36,822 bases of DNA from Oscillospiraceae bacterium (GCA_031269355.1 JAISZG010000095.1:1-36822); one strand, 5' to 3'. Numbered from the stretch's first letter, positions 15,553 through 24,464 are shown. Numbers and translations are program-made. Notes: generated by a model from the letters alone, not told the origin.

Positions 15553-17301
15553 ATGAAACGTACCCACACCTGCGGCGAGCTTCGCGCCGAACATGCCGGT
15601 CGGACTGTAACCCTCGCCGGATGGCTTGATAACACGCGCGATCTTGGCAGCGTGCTGTTTTTTGTATTGCGCGATCATTACGGCGTCACGCAGGTTGTGA
15701 CGAGCGATCCCGACGTGCTGGCGCGCGTTCGCGAAATTCCGATCGAGTCCGTGCTGCAGGTAACCGGCGCCGTTCAAAAGCGGGAGAATCCAAATCCGAA
15801 CATTCCGACGGGCGGAGTGGAGCTGCGGCCCGGCGGCGCGGAGGATATCGCTATTCTTGGGAAATGCGTCGAACCTCTACCTTTTCAAATAGGCGACTCC
15901 AGGCAGAGCAAGGAGGAAACGCGGCTGAAGTATCGTTTCCTTGATCTTCGCAACCCGCTAAATCAATCGCGGCTCACGCTGCGCGCAAGCGTTATCGATT
16001 CGATCCGCCGCCATATGCGCACGCAAGGCTTTCTTGAGATACAAACGCCCATTCTGACGAACTCGTCGCCAGAGGGCGCGCGCGACTACATAGTGCCCAG
16101 CCGCGTTCATCCAGGAAAATTCTACGCGCTGCCGCAGGCCCCGCAGCAATATAAGCAGCTGCTTATGGTTTCCGGATTCGATCGCTATTTCCAGATAGCG
16201 CCGTGTTTCAGGGACGAGGACGCGCGCGCCGATCGTTCGCCGGGCGAATTCTATCAGTTGGATATGGAAATGGCGTTTGCGGATCAGGAAGATGTGTTCG
16301 CGGCGATCGAGCCAGTGATGTACGAAGTGTTCCGCGAGCACACCGAGAAGCGCGTCTCCCGACCGCCGTTCACGAGAATCCGGTACGCGGACGCGCTGGA
16401 GCAGTACGGCTCGGATAAGCCCGATCTGCGCAACCCGCTGATCATCCGCAACGTTACCGCGCTGTTTGAGCGGGACGCGCCGCCGTTCTTTATCGGCAAG
16501 GAGATTCGCGCGATCGCCGTCGACAGATTCGATCAAACGAGAAAATTCCTCGACGGGCTTGGCGCGAAGATCAAGGAGGCCGGCGGAGCCAACGCGTACT
16601 GGCTGCGCGTGGACGATCAGGGGAAACCGACAGGCGGCATAACGAACGCGCTCAGCGAGCGCGCCAGGACGGAACTGCTATCGGCGCTTGGGCTAAAATC
16701 CGGCGGCGCCGCCGTGCTGCTCGCGGAGCCTAAGGAGAGCATCGTAAAGCTTTCCGGCATGCTGCGCGCGGAAATGGGCGAGGGTTTGAAGCTGATCGAC
16801 GCGGAACAGTTCGCGTTCTGCTGGATTGTGGATTTTCCAATGTATGAAACGGACGATGAAACCGGACAGGTAATGTTCAGCCATAATCCGTTCTCTATGC
16901 CGCAGGGAGGTTTGGACGCGCTGAACTCAAAGCCGCCGCTCGATGTGTTCGCGTATCAATATGATATCGTATGCAACGGAATCGAACTGTCCAGCGGCGC
17001 GGTGCGCAACCACGATCCGGAGACGATGGTGAGGGCGTTTGAGATAGCGGGTTATGGCAAGGAGGATGTCGCGAAGCGCTTCCCCGCGCTGTACAACGCG
17101 TTCCGCTACGGCGCGCCGCCGCATGCCGGCATAGCGCCGGGCGTCGATCGGATCGTGATGCTGCTGGCCGGCGAGCCGAACATCCGCGAGGTAATCGCGT
17201 TCCCTATGAATAAAAACGCGCAGGAACCGCTGATGGGCAGTCCGAGCGAAGTCGCCGATAAACAACTTAAGGATGTGCATATAGCTATCGTTAAGGAATA
17301 G
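15553..17301 (+). CDS. aspS: Aspartyl-tRNA synthetase
   Basis: The protein has 582 residues from the ATG at 15553, with AAAGGAG 9 bp upstream; a TTG two codons earlier is less well placed. An N-terminal OB-fold anticodon-binding domain comes first. The class II catalytic core follows, with motif 2 at FRDEDARADRSPGEFYQLD, a GAD-type insertion in the middle and motif 3 at GIAPGVDRIVMLLAG. It charges tRNA-Asp with aspartate. In the OB-fold the segment is NTRDLGS with Leu31; E. coli-type discriminating enzymes also have Leu here, whereas non-discriminating bacterial enzymes have His. This suggests, without proving, a discriminating enzyme. It starts 45 bp after the flavoprotein gene, with an AT-rich gap that may carry its own promoter. 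Confidence 0.97.
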   Translation: MKRTHTCGELRAEHAGRTVTLAGWLDNTRDLGSVLFFVLRDHYGVTQVVTSDPDVLARVREIPIESVLQVTGAVQKRENPNPNIPTGGVELRPGGAEDIAILGKCVEPLPFQIGDSRQSKEETRLKYRFLDLRNPLNQSRLTLRASVIDSIRRHMRTQGFLEIQTPILTNSSPEGARDYIVPSRVHPGKFYALPQAPQQYKQLLMVSGFDRYFQIAPCFRDEDARADRSPGEFYQLDMEMAFADQEDVFAAIEPVMYEVFREHTEKRVSRPPFTRIRYADALEQYGSDKPDLRNPLIIRNVTALFERDAPPFFIGKEIRAIAVDRFDQTRKFLDGLGAKIKEAGGANAYWLRVDDQGKPTGGITNALSERARTELLSALGLKSGGAAVLLAEPKESIVKLSGMLRAEMGEGLKLIDAEQFAFCWIVDFPMYETDDETGQVMFSHNPFSMPQGGLDALNSKPPLDVFAYQYDIVCNGIELSSGAVRNHDPETMVRAFEIAGYGKEDVAKRFPALYNAFRYGAPPHAGIAPGVDRIVMLLAGEPNIREVIAFPMNKNAQEPLMGSPSEVADKQLKDVHIAIVKE

Positions 17302-17324
17302 TTGGCAATAGGAAGTGTGATCGA

Positions 17325-17873
17325 ATGAATCCCTACCTGGATTTATTTATAACGTTCTCGAAAATCGGCGGGCTTACGTTCGGCGGAGGATACGCGATGC
17401 TGCCTATGCTCCAGCGCGAAGTGGCGGAAAACCGCCAATGGGCGACCGAAGCGGAAATTATGGATTATTACGCTATAGGCCAGTGCCTGCCAGGCCTGAT
17501 AGCCGTCAATACCGCGATATTCGTCGGAAGTAAAACGAAAGGAGCGCCGGGCGGAATAGCGGCCGCGCTTGGCGTCGTATTCCCATCGCTGGTGATAATA
17601 ACAATTATAGCCGCGTTTCTAAATAATTTTGCGGATATTCGAATCGTTCAAAACGCGTTTGCGGGAATACGCGCGTGCGTGCTCGCGCTCATCGTCAACG
17701 CGATCCTGAAGCTTCGCAAAGGCGCGCTCGTCGATCTACCCGCTATCCTGCTGTGCGCCGCAGTGTTCGCGCTCGCGGCGCTGACCGATATTTCGCCGAT
17801 CCTGTACGTAATCTGCTCCGCGCTCGCGGGCATCGCGATCCAAACCGTAATCGCGCGCCGAAGAGCATCATAA
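17325..17873 (+). CDS. Chromate transporter, first half-protein (ChrA N-like)
   Basis: The protein has 182 residues and is a single CHR domain with about six membrane segments. It begins with the family pattern FSKIGGLTFGGGYAMLPMLQREV and contains YAIGQCLPGLIAVNTAIFVG (about 50-69), the conserved region around the P-G-P/L motif. ChrA proteins are either long two-domain proteins or pairs of short ones; here the partner follows at once, overlapping by one base (TAATG). They export chromate in some bacteria, but in organisms without chromate exposure the natural anion is unknown. The start has AGGAAG upstream and lies 23 bp after aspS. Confidence 0.93.
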   Translation: MNPYLDLFITFSKIGGLTFGGGYAMLPMLQREVAENRQWATEAEIMDYYAIGQCLPGLIAVNTAIFVGSKTKGAPGGIAAALGVVFPSLVIITIIAAFLNNFADIRIVQNAFAGIRACVLALIVNAILKLRKGALVDLPAILLCAAVFALAALTDISPILYVICSALAGIAIQTVIARRRAS

Positions 17874-18442
17874 TGATTCTATTACAATTATTCTATGAGT
17901 TCTTTAAGATAGGCTTATTCGCGGTCGGCGGCGGGCTAGCCACGCTGCCGTTCCTTGAGCGCGTTTGCGAAGCGACCGGCTGGTTTTCGCATCAAACGCT
18001 CGTAGATATGATAGCCGTCTCAGAAGCCACGCCAGGGCCGATAGGCATCAATATGGCGACGTACGCGGGTTATGCGACCGCCGGCATCCCCGGCGCCATA
18101 TGCGCGACGCTGGGCGAGATCGCGCCCTCTATGATAATGGTGGTTCTTCTCGCGCGCTTCCTGAAGGCGTTCGCCGTCAATCCCACCGTTAAGGCGATAT
18201 TCTACGGCATACGCCCTGCCTCCGTGGCGCTTATCGCGGCGGCTGGTTTTGGAGTGCTTAAGATAACTCTGCTCAACCTTGACGCCAGCTCGGAGGGGCT
18301 GCTCGCCATATTTCAGTGGAAGAGCCTCGCGCTCGCGCTCGCGATATTCGCGGCGCTCGACATAAAGAAATGGAAAATACATCCGGCGCTTGCCATCGCC
18401 TGTTCTGCGGCTATCGGAATAGTATTCCGATTTGCGGAATGA
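17873..18442 (+). CDS. Chromate transporter, second half-protein (ChrA C-like)
   Basis: The protein has 189 residues from the ATG at 17873, whose A is the last base of the preceding TAA stop; a longer frame opening inside the first gene is not used. It is a single CHR domain with FFKIGLFAVGGGLATLPFLERV at the start and ISEATPGPIGINMATYAGYA (about 47-66). It forms the expected heteromeric partner of the preceding protein, and the two are translationally coupled. The membrane topologies of such half-proteins are thought to be antiparallel. The operon ends at a strong hairpin about 70 bp later. Confidence 0.93.
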   Translation: MILLQLFYEFFKIGLFAVGGGLATLPFLERVCEATGWFSHQTLVDMIAVSEATPGPIGINMATYAGYATAGIPGAICATLGEIAPSMIMVVLLARFLKAFAVNPTVKAIFYGIRPASVALIAAAGFGVLKITLLNLDASSEGLLAIFQWKSLALALAIFAALDIKKWKIHPALAIACSAAIGIVFRFAE

Positions 18443-18510
18443 CGGATTGCGCGCCGCGCTGCCGCACGTAAAACATAATATTTTTATATTATAATTAATT
18501 TAATCAGAGA

Positions 18511-18543
18511 AAAGCGGAGGCGCGCATTCGGCGCCTCCGCTTT
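18511..18543. terminator. Intrinsic terminator between the chromate and zinc genes
   Basis: A perfect 13-bp stem, aaagcggaggcgc (18511-18523) with gcgcctccgcttt (18531-18543), has a 7-nt loop. On the minus strand the stem runs into TTTTCTCT, ending the zinc-binding protein gene. On the plus strand only three T follow, but the stem may still help end the chromate operon. Confidence 0.88.
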
Positions 18544-18572
18544 GCAAAAGTTCATCAAACCGCTGTCCGCGC

Positions 18573-20675
18573 TTACCAGAGCGCTTCCTTCAACCGCTCG
18601 ATATCCTCCGTCATCAGTTCCAGGTAGCCGATTCCTTTGTCGAAATCGTCGCGGGTTACGTTATGAACGGTGTGCATCAGCAGTTTTTTCGCGCCGGTCG
18701 CCTCGCAGATGGTATCCGCTATCTTTTCGTTCGACAGCTCGATATGGAACACTACGGGAATTTGCTCGTCGTTCACTTTATCGATGAGGAACTTTATAGT
18801 CGCCGCGCTCGCCTCCGTTTCTGTGGAGCAGCCGGAGAACGCGGCGTAGTATTCCAGATCATACGCGTCCGCAAAATAGCGGAACGGGAACCGATCGCCG
18901 AATACTATCGTATTGCGCGCGGCCTTGCTCACTACGTCCTGGAACGCGAGATCAAGCGCATCCAGCTTTGACAGATACGCGGCGGCGTTCGTGCGGTAGG
19001 TTTGCGCGTTCGCGGGGTCGAGAGACGCCAATTCTTCAGTAATCTGAGCTATTATAAGCTTCGCGTTCTTTGGAGAAGTCCATACGTGCTCGTCGAATTC
19101 TACTTCTTCTTCCTCGTGATCATGGCTGTGGCTGTGAGCCGAGCTATCATGCCCGATCATCTCCTCGCCTATTTCCAAAGCGCTCATATCGGATGGATAA
19201 TAGGTGGGCCAGTTAGTCATGTTCTCATATAATTTATCAAATCCGTCTTCTCCCATATAGAGGTGGAAGTGCTCCAGATTCGACGTCGGGCGGCAATTGT
19301 GATCCGCAAATTGAACATACCTTGGCGCGCCCTGCGGATCGCCCACGGCCTCGTAGTTGAAGCGCATGTAGGCGGTGCCGTCGTCATAGTAGATCAGCGG
19401 CGTGGGGCCTTTGTATTCGTAAGTCGCGGTAATCGACGTGCCGTCGTTTTTATAATAGGTGATCGTATCACCCTTTATAACGAGCCGATCCCATTCCGTT
19501 TTATAGCTGCTCGCGTAATATTCTTTATATTCCTCGGCGGTTCTGCCGTCGCCCGCTTCCGCCTTCTCCGGCCACACAAAGTCCAGCGAACCATCCGCGA
19601 CCAGCGGATATGCGGACTGCCAATCGCCGTACCAATCCACCATGGTAGCGCGATCTACCACGTCGCTTTCGGTAAAGTACCCGGCGCTGATGCGCTCATC
19701 CTTTGTAACGCCAAGCATTGTCAGAAGAATCTGCTCGCCGCTGGCGTCGGCGTCGTAATACATTGTCGACCAGTTATCCGCGCTCAGCGCTTCTTCAACG
19801 CTTTCGCCATACAGGAAATGGGTGTGCGCGACGGCTTCCTCGCCGTGATCGTGAGCTTCCTCGGCGTTGCCGGTGCCGTGATCGTTGAACATCAGGTATG
19901 TCGGCGCGCCCGGCGTTCCGTCCGCCAGCTTTAGTATATACCACGCCGACGTTTCAGTCGTCGCGAACCCGTCGTACGCGTACAGCGCGGAAACGCCGCC
20001 CAGCGCAGCGACTCCGTTATAGATAGAGAACGAATCGTAGTCCGACCGCCAGCGATCTTTATATGTCAATAGCATTTCATCAAACGATATCTCTTTCGCC
20101 TCGGCGTTTGCGGTTATCCATTCGTCGAGCGTGCCGTCCAGAAGATAGGGCATGCCGGTTTTCCAGTCGCCGTTGAAATCCCTAATCGAACGATCCTTAA
20201 CCGTGGAAGGATCGAATACTTCTTCCTCTTCTTCGTGCTCGTGTTCGTGTTCGTGCTCCATGCCTTCGACAATTTCTTCCGGAACAGCTTCTACCATGTC
20301 GAGCATCGCAAGCTTGTTTGTGGGTCCGTTATCAAGCGTGCTTAGTATGCGATCGACCCACGCGTCGTCCTCGCCCCCGGTGTATATGAACAAGTCGCTC
20401 GAATCAATTGCTATGATGTCGCGCGGCGTCGGTTCATAGGAGTGGCTTTCCGCGCCGGGCTGCAGCAGCATCGTAATATCGACAAGGTCGCCCGCGATTT
20501 GGCGAACGAAATCATATGGAGGGAAGTTAGTCGTAACTACCTTGAGCTTGGACGAATCCTCGGCAAGCGAAGGCGCGAAGCCCGCGCATACCAGCATAAT
20601 CGACAGGCACAGCGCGAACGCGCGGCGGGTTAGCGCGGCCGCGTTCAACGGCTGTTTACGAGATACACGTTTCAT
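18573..20675 (-). CDS. Zinc-binding protein: ZnuA fold interrupted by two ZinT domains
   Basis: The protein has 700 residues from the ATG at 20675 (GGGAG 7 bp upstream). A signal peptide covers about 1-38, ending PSLA-ED without a lipobox. The N-terminal lobe of a ZnuA/AdcA-type solute-binding protein follows (about 44-135: VVTTNFPPYDF, PGAESHSYEPTPRDI with ligand His78). Then come a His/Glu-rich stretch (140-152), ZinT domain 1 (about 159-320), ZinT domain 2 (about 338-490), a second His-rich stretch (509-525) and the C-terminal ZnuA lobe (about 526-700, EFDEHVWTSPKNAKL with His530). The residue aligning with the usual third His appears to be Asp (FGDRF, Asp594). It should capture zinc outside the cell. 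No ZnuB or ZnuC partner is adjacent. Confidence 0.92.
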   Translation of the reverse strand: MKRVSRKQPLNAAALTRRAFALCLSIMLVCAGFAPSLAEDSSKLKVVTTNFPPYDFVRQIAGDLVDITMLLQPGAESHSYEPTPRDIIAIDSSDLFIYTGGEDDAWVDRILSTLDNGPTNKLAMLDMVEAVPEEIVEGMEHEHEHEHEEEEEVFDPSTVKDRSIRDFNGDWKTGMPYLLDGTLDEWITANAEAKEISFDEMLLTYKDRWRSDYDSFSIYNGVAALGGVSALYAYDGFATTETSAWYILKLADGTPGAPTYLMFNDHGTGNAEEAHDHGEEAVAHTHFLYGESVEEALSADNWSTMYYDADASGEQILLTMLGVTKDERISAGYFTESDVVDRATMVDWYGDWQSAYPLVADGSLDFVWPEKAEAGDGRTAEEYKEYYASSYKTEWDRLVIKGDTITYYKNDGTSITATYEYKGPTPLIYYDDGTAYMRFNYEAVGDPQGAPRYVQFADHNCRPTSNLEHFHLYMGEDGFDKLYENMTNWPTYYPSDMSALEIGEEMIGHDSSAHSHSHDHEEEEVEFDEHVWTSPKNAKLIIAQITEELASLDPANAQTYRTNAAAYLSKLDALDLAFQDVVSKAARNTIVFGDRFPFRYFADAYDLEYYAAFSGCSTETEASAATIKFLIDKVNDEQIPVVFHIELSNEKIADTICEATGAKKLLMHTVHNVTRDDFDKGIGYLELMTEDIERLKEALW

Positions 20676-20732
20676 ATTTAAGCTCCCTTCGAATTTGAGA
20701 TAATCTATATACCGCAATATCGAAGCAAGCTC

Positions 20733-21023
20733 TCAGGGATTCAGGCGAACCTTCAGCGTGATCAGCGTTCGAACCTTCCGAGCAGGCGGCGGGAATATGG
20801 AAAATTTCCGCAGCGCGCAGATCGCGTTCAAGAGGATTGTTCCGAAAAATATCAGCGACAGCATGAAAAACGCGCTTTTCATACCGCTAATAAACACGCA
20901 AACCGGGCAGGTTTCATGCGCGCCGTCGATATGGGTATGCCAGGCTGAGAATACTGCGAACAGCAGCGCCAGGCAGATTAACACAACGGGAATTATTTTT
21001 GACTTCCTGCCGCCGGTATTCAT
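20733..21023 (-). CDS. Small membrane protein with His/Cys-rich loop
   Basis: The protein has 96 residues from the ATG at 21023, which has GGGGGAGG 6 bp upstream; a longer frame to 21140 lacks a ribosome binding site. Two hydrophobic helices (about 11-28 and 50-68) flank a short loop, WHTHIDGAHETCPVC, whose histidines and CPVC pair could bind a metal ion. The C-terminus is basic. I do not recognise the family with certainty; it is reminiscent of small DUF2946-like proteins with a His/Cys loop. It starts 57 bp ahead of the zinc-binding protein gene on the same strand, so an accessory role in zinc handling is plausible but inferred. Confidence 0.65.
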   Translation of the reverse strand: MNTGGRKSKIIPVVLICLALLFAVFSAWHTHIDGAHETCPVCVFISGMKSAFFMLSLIFFGTILLNAICALRKFSIFPPPARKVRTLITLKVRLNP

Positions 21024-21079
21024 GCGCATCCTCCCCCCCGCGAAGCTATCGATGAAATCTATCAAACGTATTACGACAG

Positions 21080-21102
21080 ATACGATAACATTAAATACGA
21101 TA
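21080..21102 (-). promoter_or_regulatory. Direct repeat upstream of the zinc genes (possible operator)
   Basis: The octamer atacgata occurs twice (21080-21087 and 21095-21102), 15 bp apart, next to the palindrome cgtattacg (21067-21075). They lie 45-80 bp before the small membrane protein start, where a zinc-responsive repressor could act. No regulator or consensus was matched, so this is only a candidate. Confidence 0.3.
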
Positions 21103-21183
21103 GCATCGAATCCCGGCGGACGCAACCCATTTTGCGACATCTTTAGATTTCTTTCGTATCACCCTCCCTTCCTAGTACAACGT

Positions 21184-22524
21184 TCAATTTAAGATATTAT
21201 TTATAATTTCATTATATTTCACCCGCGCGCCTACCGCGTCCAGCGCGAATCGCGTTTTGGATACATCGCCGAGCAGCGTCGCGCCGACCAGGCGGTCGTC
21301 CAAAAAATGATAGGATTCAAGCGCGCGCCTTTGAGGATCGCGCAGTTCGACCGTTCGGTATAACTTCGCGGAATCGCTTGACGAATCGCCGACCGCGAAC
21401 AATACTGTTCCAAACGCGCTGATCGTTATAGGCGCAGGCGGGCGCTTATATATTACCGCATCGCCCGCCGCGTTCGCGCCGGCCGCGTCTCCCATAGCGG
21501 CGGCCTCCGCCCACAATCCATAGCTAAATCCGTCGAACGAGGCGCAGTCTCCGCACGCGTATACGCGCGGCGCGCTTGTTTTCATATGCGCGTCTACCGC
21601 TATGCCGCGGTCGGCGGCCAGACCGGCGGACTTCGCGACGCTTATATTCGCGCGGATTCCCGTAGATATTATCACAATATCTGCTGGCAGCTCCGCGCCG
21701 CTCTCGAGGCGAACGGCGGTCGCGCGCGAATCTCCCGCTATTTCCCTAGCCTGCGCGCCCAAGTAAAGATTCGCGCCCGCGCCGCGCAGTATCTCCGCCA
21801 GCATATCGGAGGCGCGCGGCGCGATCTTACCGGCGAGCAATCGCGGCGCTGTCTCGACGATCGTCACATCCATATTCCGCTTCACCATCTCCGACGCCGT
21901 TTCAATCCCCAGCACGCCGCCGCCGATAATCACTGCGCGCGTCGCGCCCTCGCACGCGTTCCGCACCCGCCGCGCGTCCGCCTGCGTACGAATGCCAAAT
22001 ACGTTCGCGAGGTTCGCGCCCGGAATAGGCGGAACGAAATTGCGCGCGCCCAGCGCGAGAACGCATTTGTCATACATAAGGCGCGCGCCGGATTCCAGCG
22101 TAATTATCCTGCCGACCGTATCGATCGCGGCAGCGCGCTGATCCGATACGAGAGTAATATTATTATCTATATACCATTGTTCATCAAATATCACGAACTG
22201 GTCGGCGATCGATTGCCCGAACAGATTTTTCGTGAGCATCGGTCGATTGTACGGAAGCGATTCTTCGCCATTTATAATTGTGATTGAACATGTATGATTG
22301 CGCTCGCGAATCGCCTTTGCCGCGCTGACGCCCGCGATACCTGCGCCCACGATAAGAAATAGCTCGCGCGTGTCGTTCCGATAGGAGGCGTCGTCCGGCG
22401 CGACGGGCGCGAATTGATCGGCTCCTGCGCCGCACACCGGGCAAACCAGCGAGCCTTCCGCGAAAATTTCGCCGCATACCAGGCATTTTACCTTGGCGAG
22501 CGCGTTGGAATCCGCGATAATCAT
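21184..22524 (-). CDS. Rubredoxin-like domain fused to FAD/NAD(P)H oxidoreductase
   Basis: The protein has 446 residues. Residues 11-40 form a rubredoxin-like (rubrerythrin-type) iron or zinc site, with C14xxC17G and C28PVC31G. The rest is a pyridine nucleotide-disulphide oxidoreductase: FAD motif GAGIAG (60-65), a second Rossmann motif VIIGGGVLGIE for NAD(P)H (about 196-206), STGIRAN and the C-terminal FAD motif YACGDCA. It is most like NADH:rubredoxin or NorW-type reductases, with the electron acceptor apparently fused on. In anaerobes such enzymes feed electrons to oxygen- or NO-reducing proteins. The start has a GGGGGA ribosome binding site. It lies 92 bp after the corrinoid transporter genes on the same strand, so a shared transcript cannot be excluded. 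Confidence 0.88.
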   Translation of the reverse strand: MIIADSNALAKVKCLVCGEIFAEGSLVCPVCGAGADQFAPVAPDDASYRNDTRELFLIVGAGIAGVSAAKAIRERNHTCSITIINGEESLPYNRPMLTKNLFGQSIADQFVIFDEQWYIDNNITLVSDQRAAAIDTVGRIITLESGARLMYDKCVLALGARNFVPPIPGANLANVFGIRTQADARRVRNACEGATRAVIIGGGVLGIETASEMVKRNMDVTIVETAPRLLAGKIAPRASDMLAEILRGAGANLYLGAQAREIAGDSRATAVRLESGAELPADIVIISTGIRANISVAKSAGLAADRGIAVDAHMKTSAPRVYACGDCASFDGFSYGLWAEAAAMGDAAGANAAGDAVIYKRPPAPITISAFGTVLFAVGDSSSDSAKLYRTVELRDPQRRALESYHFLDDRLVGATLLGDVSKTRFALDAVGARVKYNEIINNILN

Positions 22525-22616
22525 TCACGATTCCCCCTTAAAAGTGTTACCCTAATATACCACGGAACGGCAAGGCTGAAACAGTCGCGCCCCACAAACG
22601 CTCTGCCCGGTTCGCA

Positions 22617-23381
22617 CTATTCGCGCCATTGATTGGAAACGGCGCGCATCCATTCGTATACGTTCATCGCGTATACTCCGTTCAGATTATCAGGCGCGAA
22701 TACATATCGCATATCGCCGGCGGATTTTATTCTCCCCCTATCCAGCAATATCGCCTTTGTGCCGTACGCCCGCGCAAGGCTTAAATCATGAATCACGGAA
22801 AGCACGGCGCGCTGCGGCTCTCTCAGCCACCCTTCGATCATCTCGAATATCTGCTTTTGATACATCAAATCCAAATGATTCGTCGGCTCGTCCAGCAGCA
22901 GCACGTTGGGATTCTGCGCGAACACCTGCGCCAGGAATGTTCGCTGCAGTTCCCCGCCCGAAAGCGTCAGCGCCGATTGGCCGCGCTGAGCGGCCATGCC
23001 CGTCAGTTCCAGCGCCCGCTCCACAAACTCGTCGTCCTCGTCGCTTCCAGACGAAAACAGGCTCGCGTTATACGCGTACCTGCCTAGCCGCACGATTTCC
23101 TCCGCCGTAAACGCATACCCGACCGCGTTCCCCTGAGCCAGCACGCCCAGCCTCCTCGCGAGCTGCGCGGGCTTGAAGCGGCGGATATCGCGCCCCTCGA
23201 ATTTTATTCGACCGGTATACGGCACGCATTGCGAAATCGCGTTGATTATCGTTGATTTCCCCGCGCCGTTGGGTCCTACCAGCGTCAGCCAGTCTCCCGG
23301 TTCCAGCGACAGGCAGACATCCTCCACGATAGTAACGCCCCCCGCTCGCACCGTTAGGTTCTCAACCTCCAGCATACTCAT
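22617..23381 (-). CDS. ABC transporter ATP-binding protein, FecE/BtuD family (corrinoid)
   Basis: The protein has 254 residues. It contains Walker A GPNGAGKST (36-44), signature LSGGE (140-144), Walker B LLLDEP (161-166) and the switch histidine His197 in VIHDLS, all as in the iron-siderophore/haem/vitamin B12 subfamily. It powers the permease encoded immediately upstream, overlapping it by 4 bp (ATGA). Sequence alone does not separate B12 from siderophore importers; the cobalamin riboswitch ahead of the operon makes corrinoid the likely substrate. It is the last gene of the three-gene unit. Confidence 0.93.
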   Translation of the reverse strand: MSMLEVENLTVRAGGVTIVEDVCLSLEPGDWLTLVGPNGAGKSTIINAISQCVPYTGRIKFEGRDIRRFKPAQLARRLGVLAQGNAVGYAFTAEEIVRLGRYAYNASLFSSGSDEDDEFVERALELTGMAAQRGQSALTLSGGELQRTFLAQVFAQNPNVLLLDEPTNHLDLMYQKQIFEMIEGWLREPQRAVLSVIHDLSLARAYGTKAILLDRGRIKSAGDMRYVFAPDNLNGVYAMNVYEWMRAVSNQWRE

Positions 23382-24406
23382 ATCGTGCGCCTCGATCCGC
23401 GAAATATTATTATAAACGCGACCGCGCCAATCAGCGACGTAACCACCCCTATTGGCAGCTCCAGCGGATTTAAAGCGACGCGCGCGACAAGATCGGCGAG
23501 CATAAGAAATATCGCGCCCATAAACATGGAAGCGGGCAGCAGCCGCCTATGATTAGGGCCTGCGAGCATGCGCGTCATATGCGGCGTAACCAGGCCGACA
23601 AATCCAATCGTCCCTCCGATAGACACGCATACTCCGATCAGCGCGGAAACCGCGATCATCACTATAAGCTTAACGCGCCTCACGTTCACTCCCACATGGC
23701 GCGCGTTATCCTCTCCGACGGCAAACGCGTTCAGCTCGCGAGCGCGGCAAATCAATACCGCGCCGCACAGCGCCATAGCGACGAGAAGAGTAATTACGTT
23801 CGAATATGTGGAGCCGGTCAGCGAACCCATAGTCCAAAATGTTATTGCCTTAATATTTTCGCTGGAAAACGTTATGATCAGGCTCATCAGCGCGTTTACG
23901 AACATGGAGAATATAACTCCTACGAGTATTATCGTGTTCGTGGCGAGGGACGAATCCAGCCGATATGAAAGCGACAGGATCGCGACGAGCGAGCCAAACG
24001 CGAACAGCATCGCCATTCCCATAGTATCCGCGAACGGAAAACCGGGAATCTTTACGCCCAGCGCGATCGCTATCACCGCGCCAAGCGACGCGCCGGACGA
24101 CACGCCCAGCGTGGAACCGTCCGCGAGCGGGTTGCGCAGCAAGCCCTGCATCGCGCCGCCGCAAAGCGAAAGCGACGCGCCGACCAGCGCGACGCTCAGA
24201 ACACGCGGCAGCCGCACGCTCAGTATAATGGATTTTGACATGCCTTCCGGAATCTCGCGGTTCAGCAGCGCGTTTCGCACGACAAGCAGCGTGCTGCGCA
24301 CCGGTATATTCACGCTGCCCACGCATACGCAAAGAACCATAACGGTTAAAGCGGCGATCGAAAACATAATGTAATGAACCGCGCGGTATCCTTCGTTCGA
24401 TCTCAT
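23378..24406 (-). CDS. ABC transporter permease, FecCD/BtuC family (corrinoid)
   Basis: The protein has 342 residues and about ten membrane helices. Family landmarks are SVRLPRVLSVALVGASLSLCGGAMQGLLRNPLA (the conserved RLPR and GxxMQ.LxRNPLA regions, about 62-95), LGVSSGASLGA and, near the C-terminus, GFVGLVTPHMTRMLAGPNHRRLLP, which forms the coupling segment to the ATPase. It imports a corrinoid together with the neighbouring ATPase and binding protein. A hairpin lies between the binding-protein gene and this gene, which could lower its expression relative to the binding protein. The ribosome binding site is weak (GAGG, rather far from the start). Confidence 0.93.
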   Translation of the reverse strand: MRSNEGYRAVHYIMFSIAALTVMVLCVCVGSVNIPVRSTLLVVRNALLNREIPEGMSKSIILSVRLPRVLSVALVGASLSLCGGAMQGLLRNPLADGSTLGVSSGASLGAVIAIALGVKIPGFPFADTMGMAMLFAFGSLVAILSLSYRLDSSLATNTIILVGVIFSMFVNALMSLIITFSSENIKAITFWTMGSLTGSTYSNVITLLVAMALCGAVLICRARELNAFAVGEDNARHVGVNVRRVKLIVMIAVSALIGVCVSIGGTIGFVGLVTPHMTRMLAGPNHRRLLPASMFMGAIFLMLADLVARVALNPLELPIGVVTSLIGAVAFIIIFRGSRRTI

Positions 24407-24464
24407 ATTATTTATGAGCCTCGTTTTTTTTAAATATATAAAATCATAAGAATATATAAAGAAA

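Noticed and set aside
21586-22287. A 233-codon open frame antisense to the rubredoxin-like reductase
   Set aside because: It is a shadow of the real gene on the other strand, with very high Arg content and no ribosome binding site.
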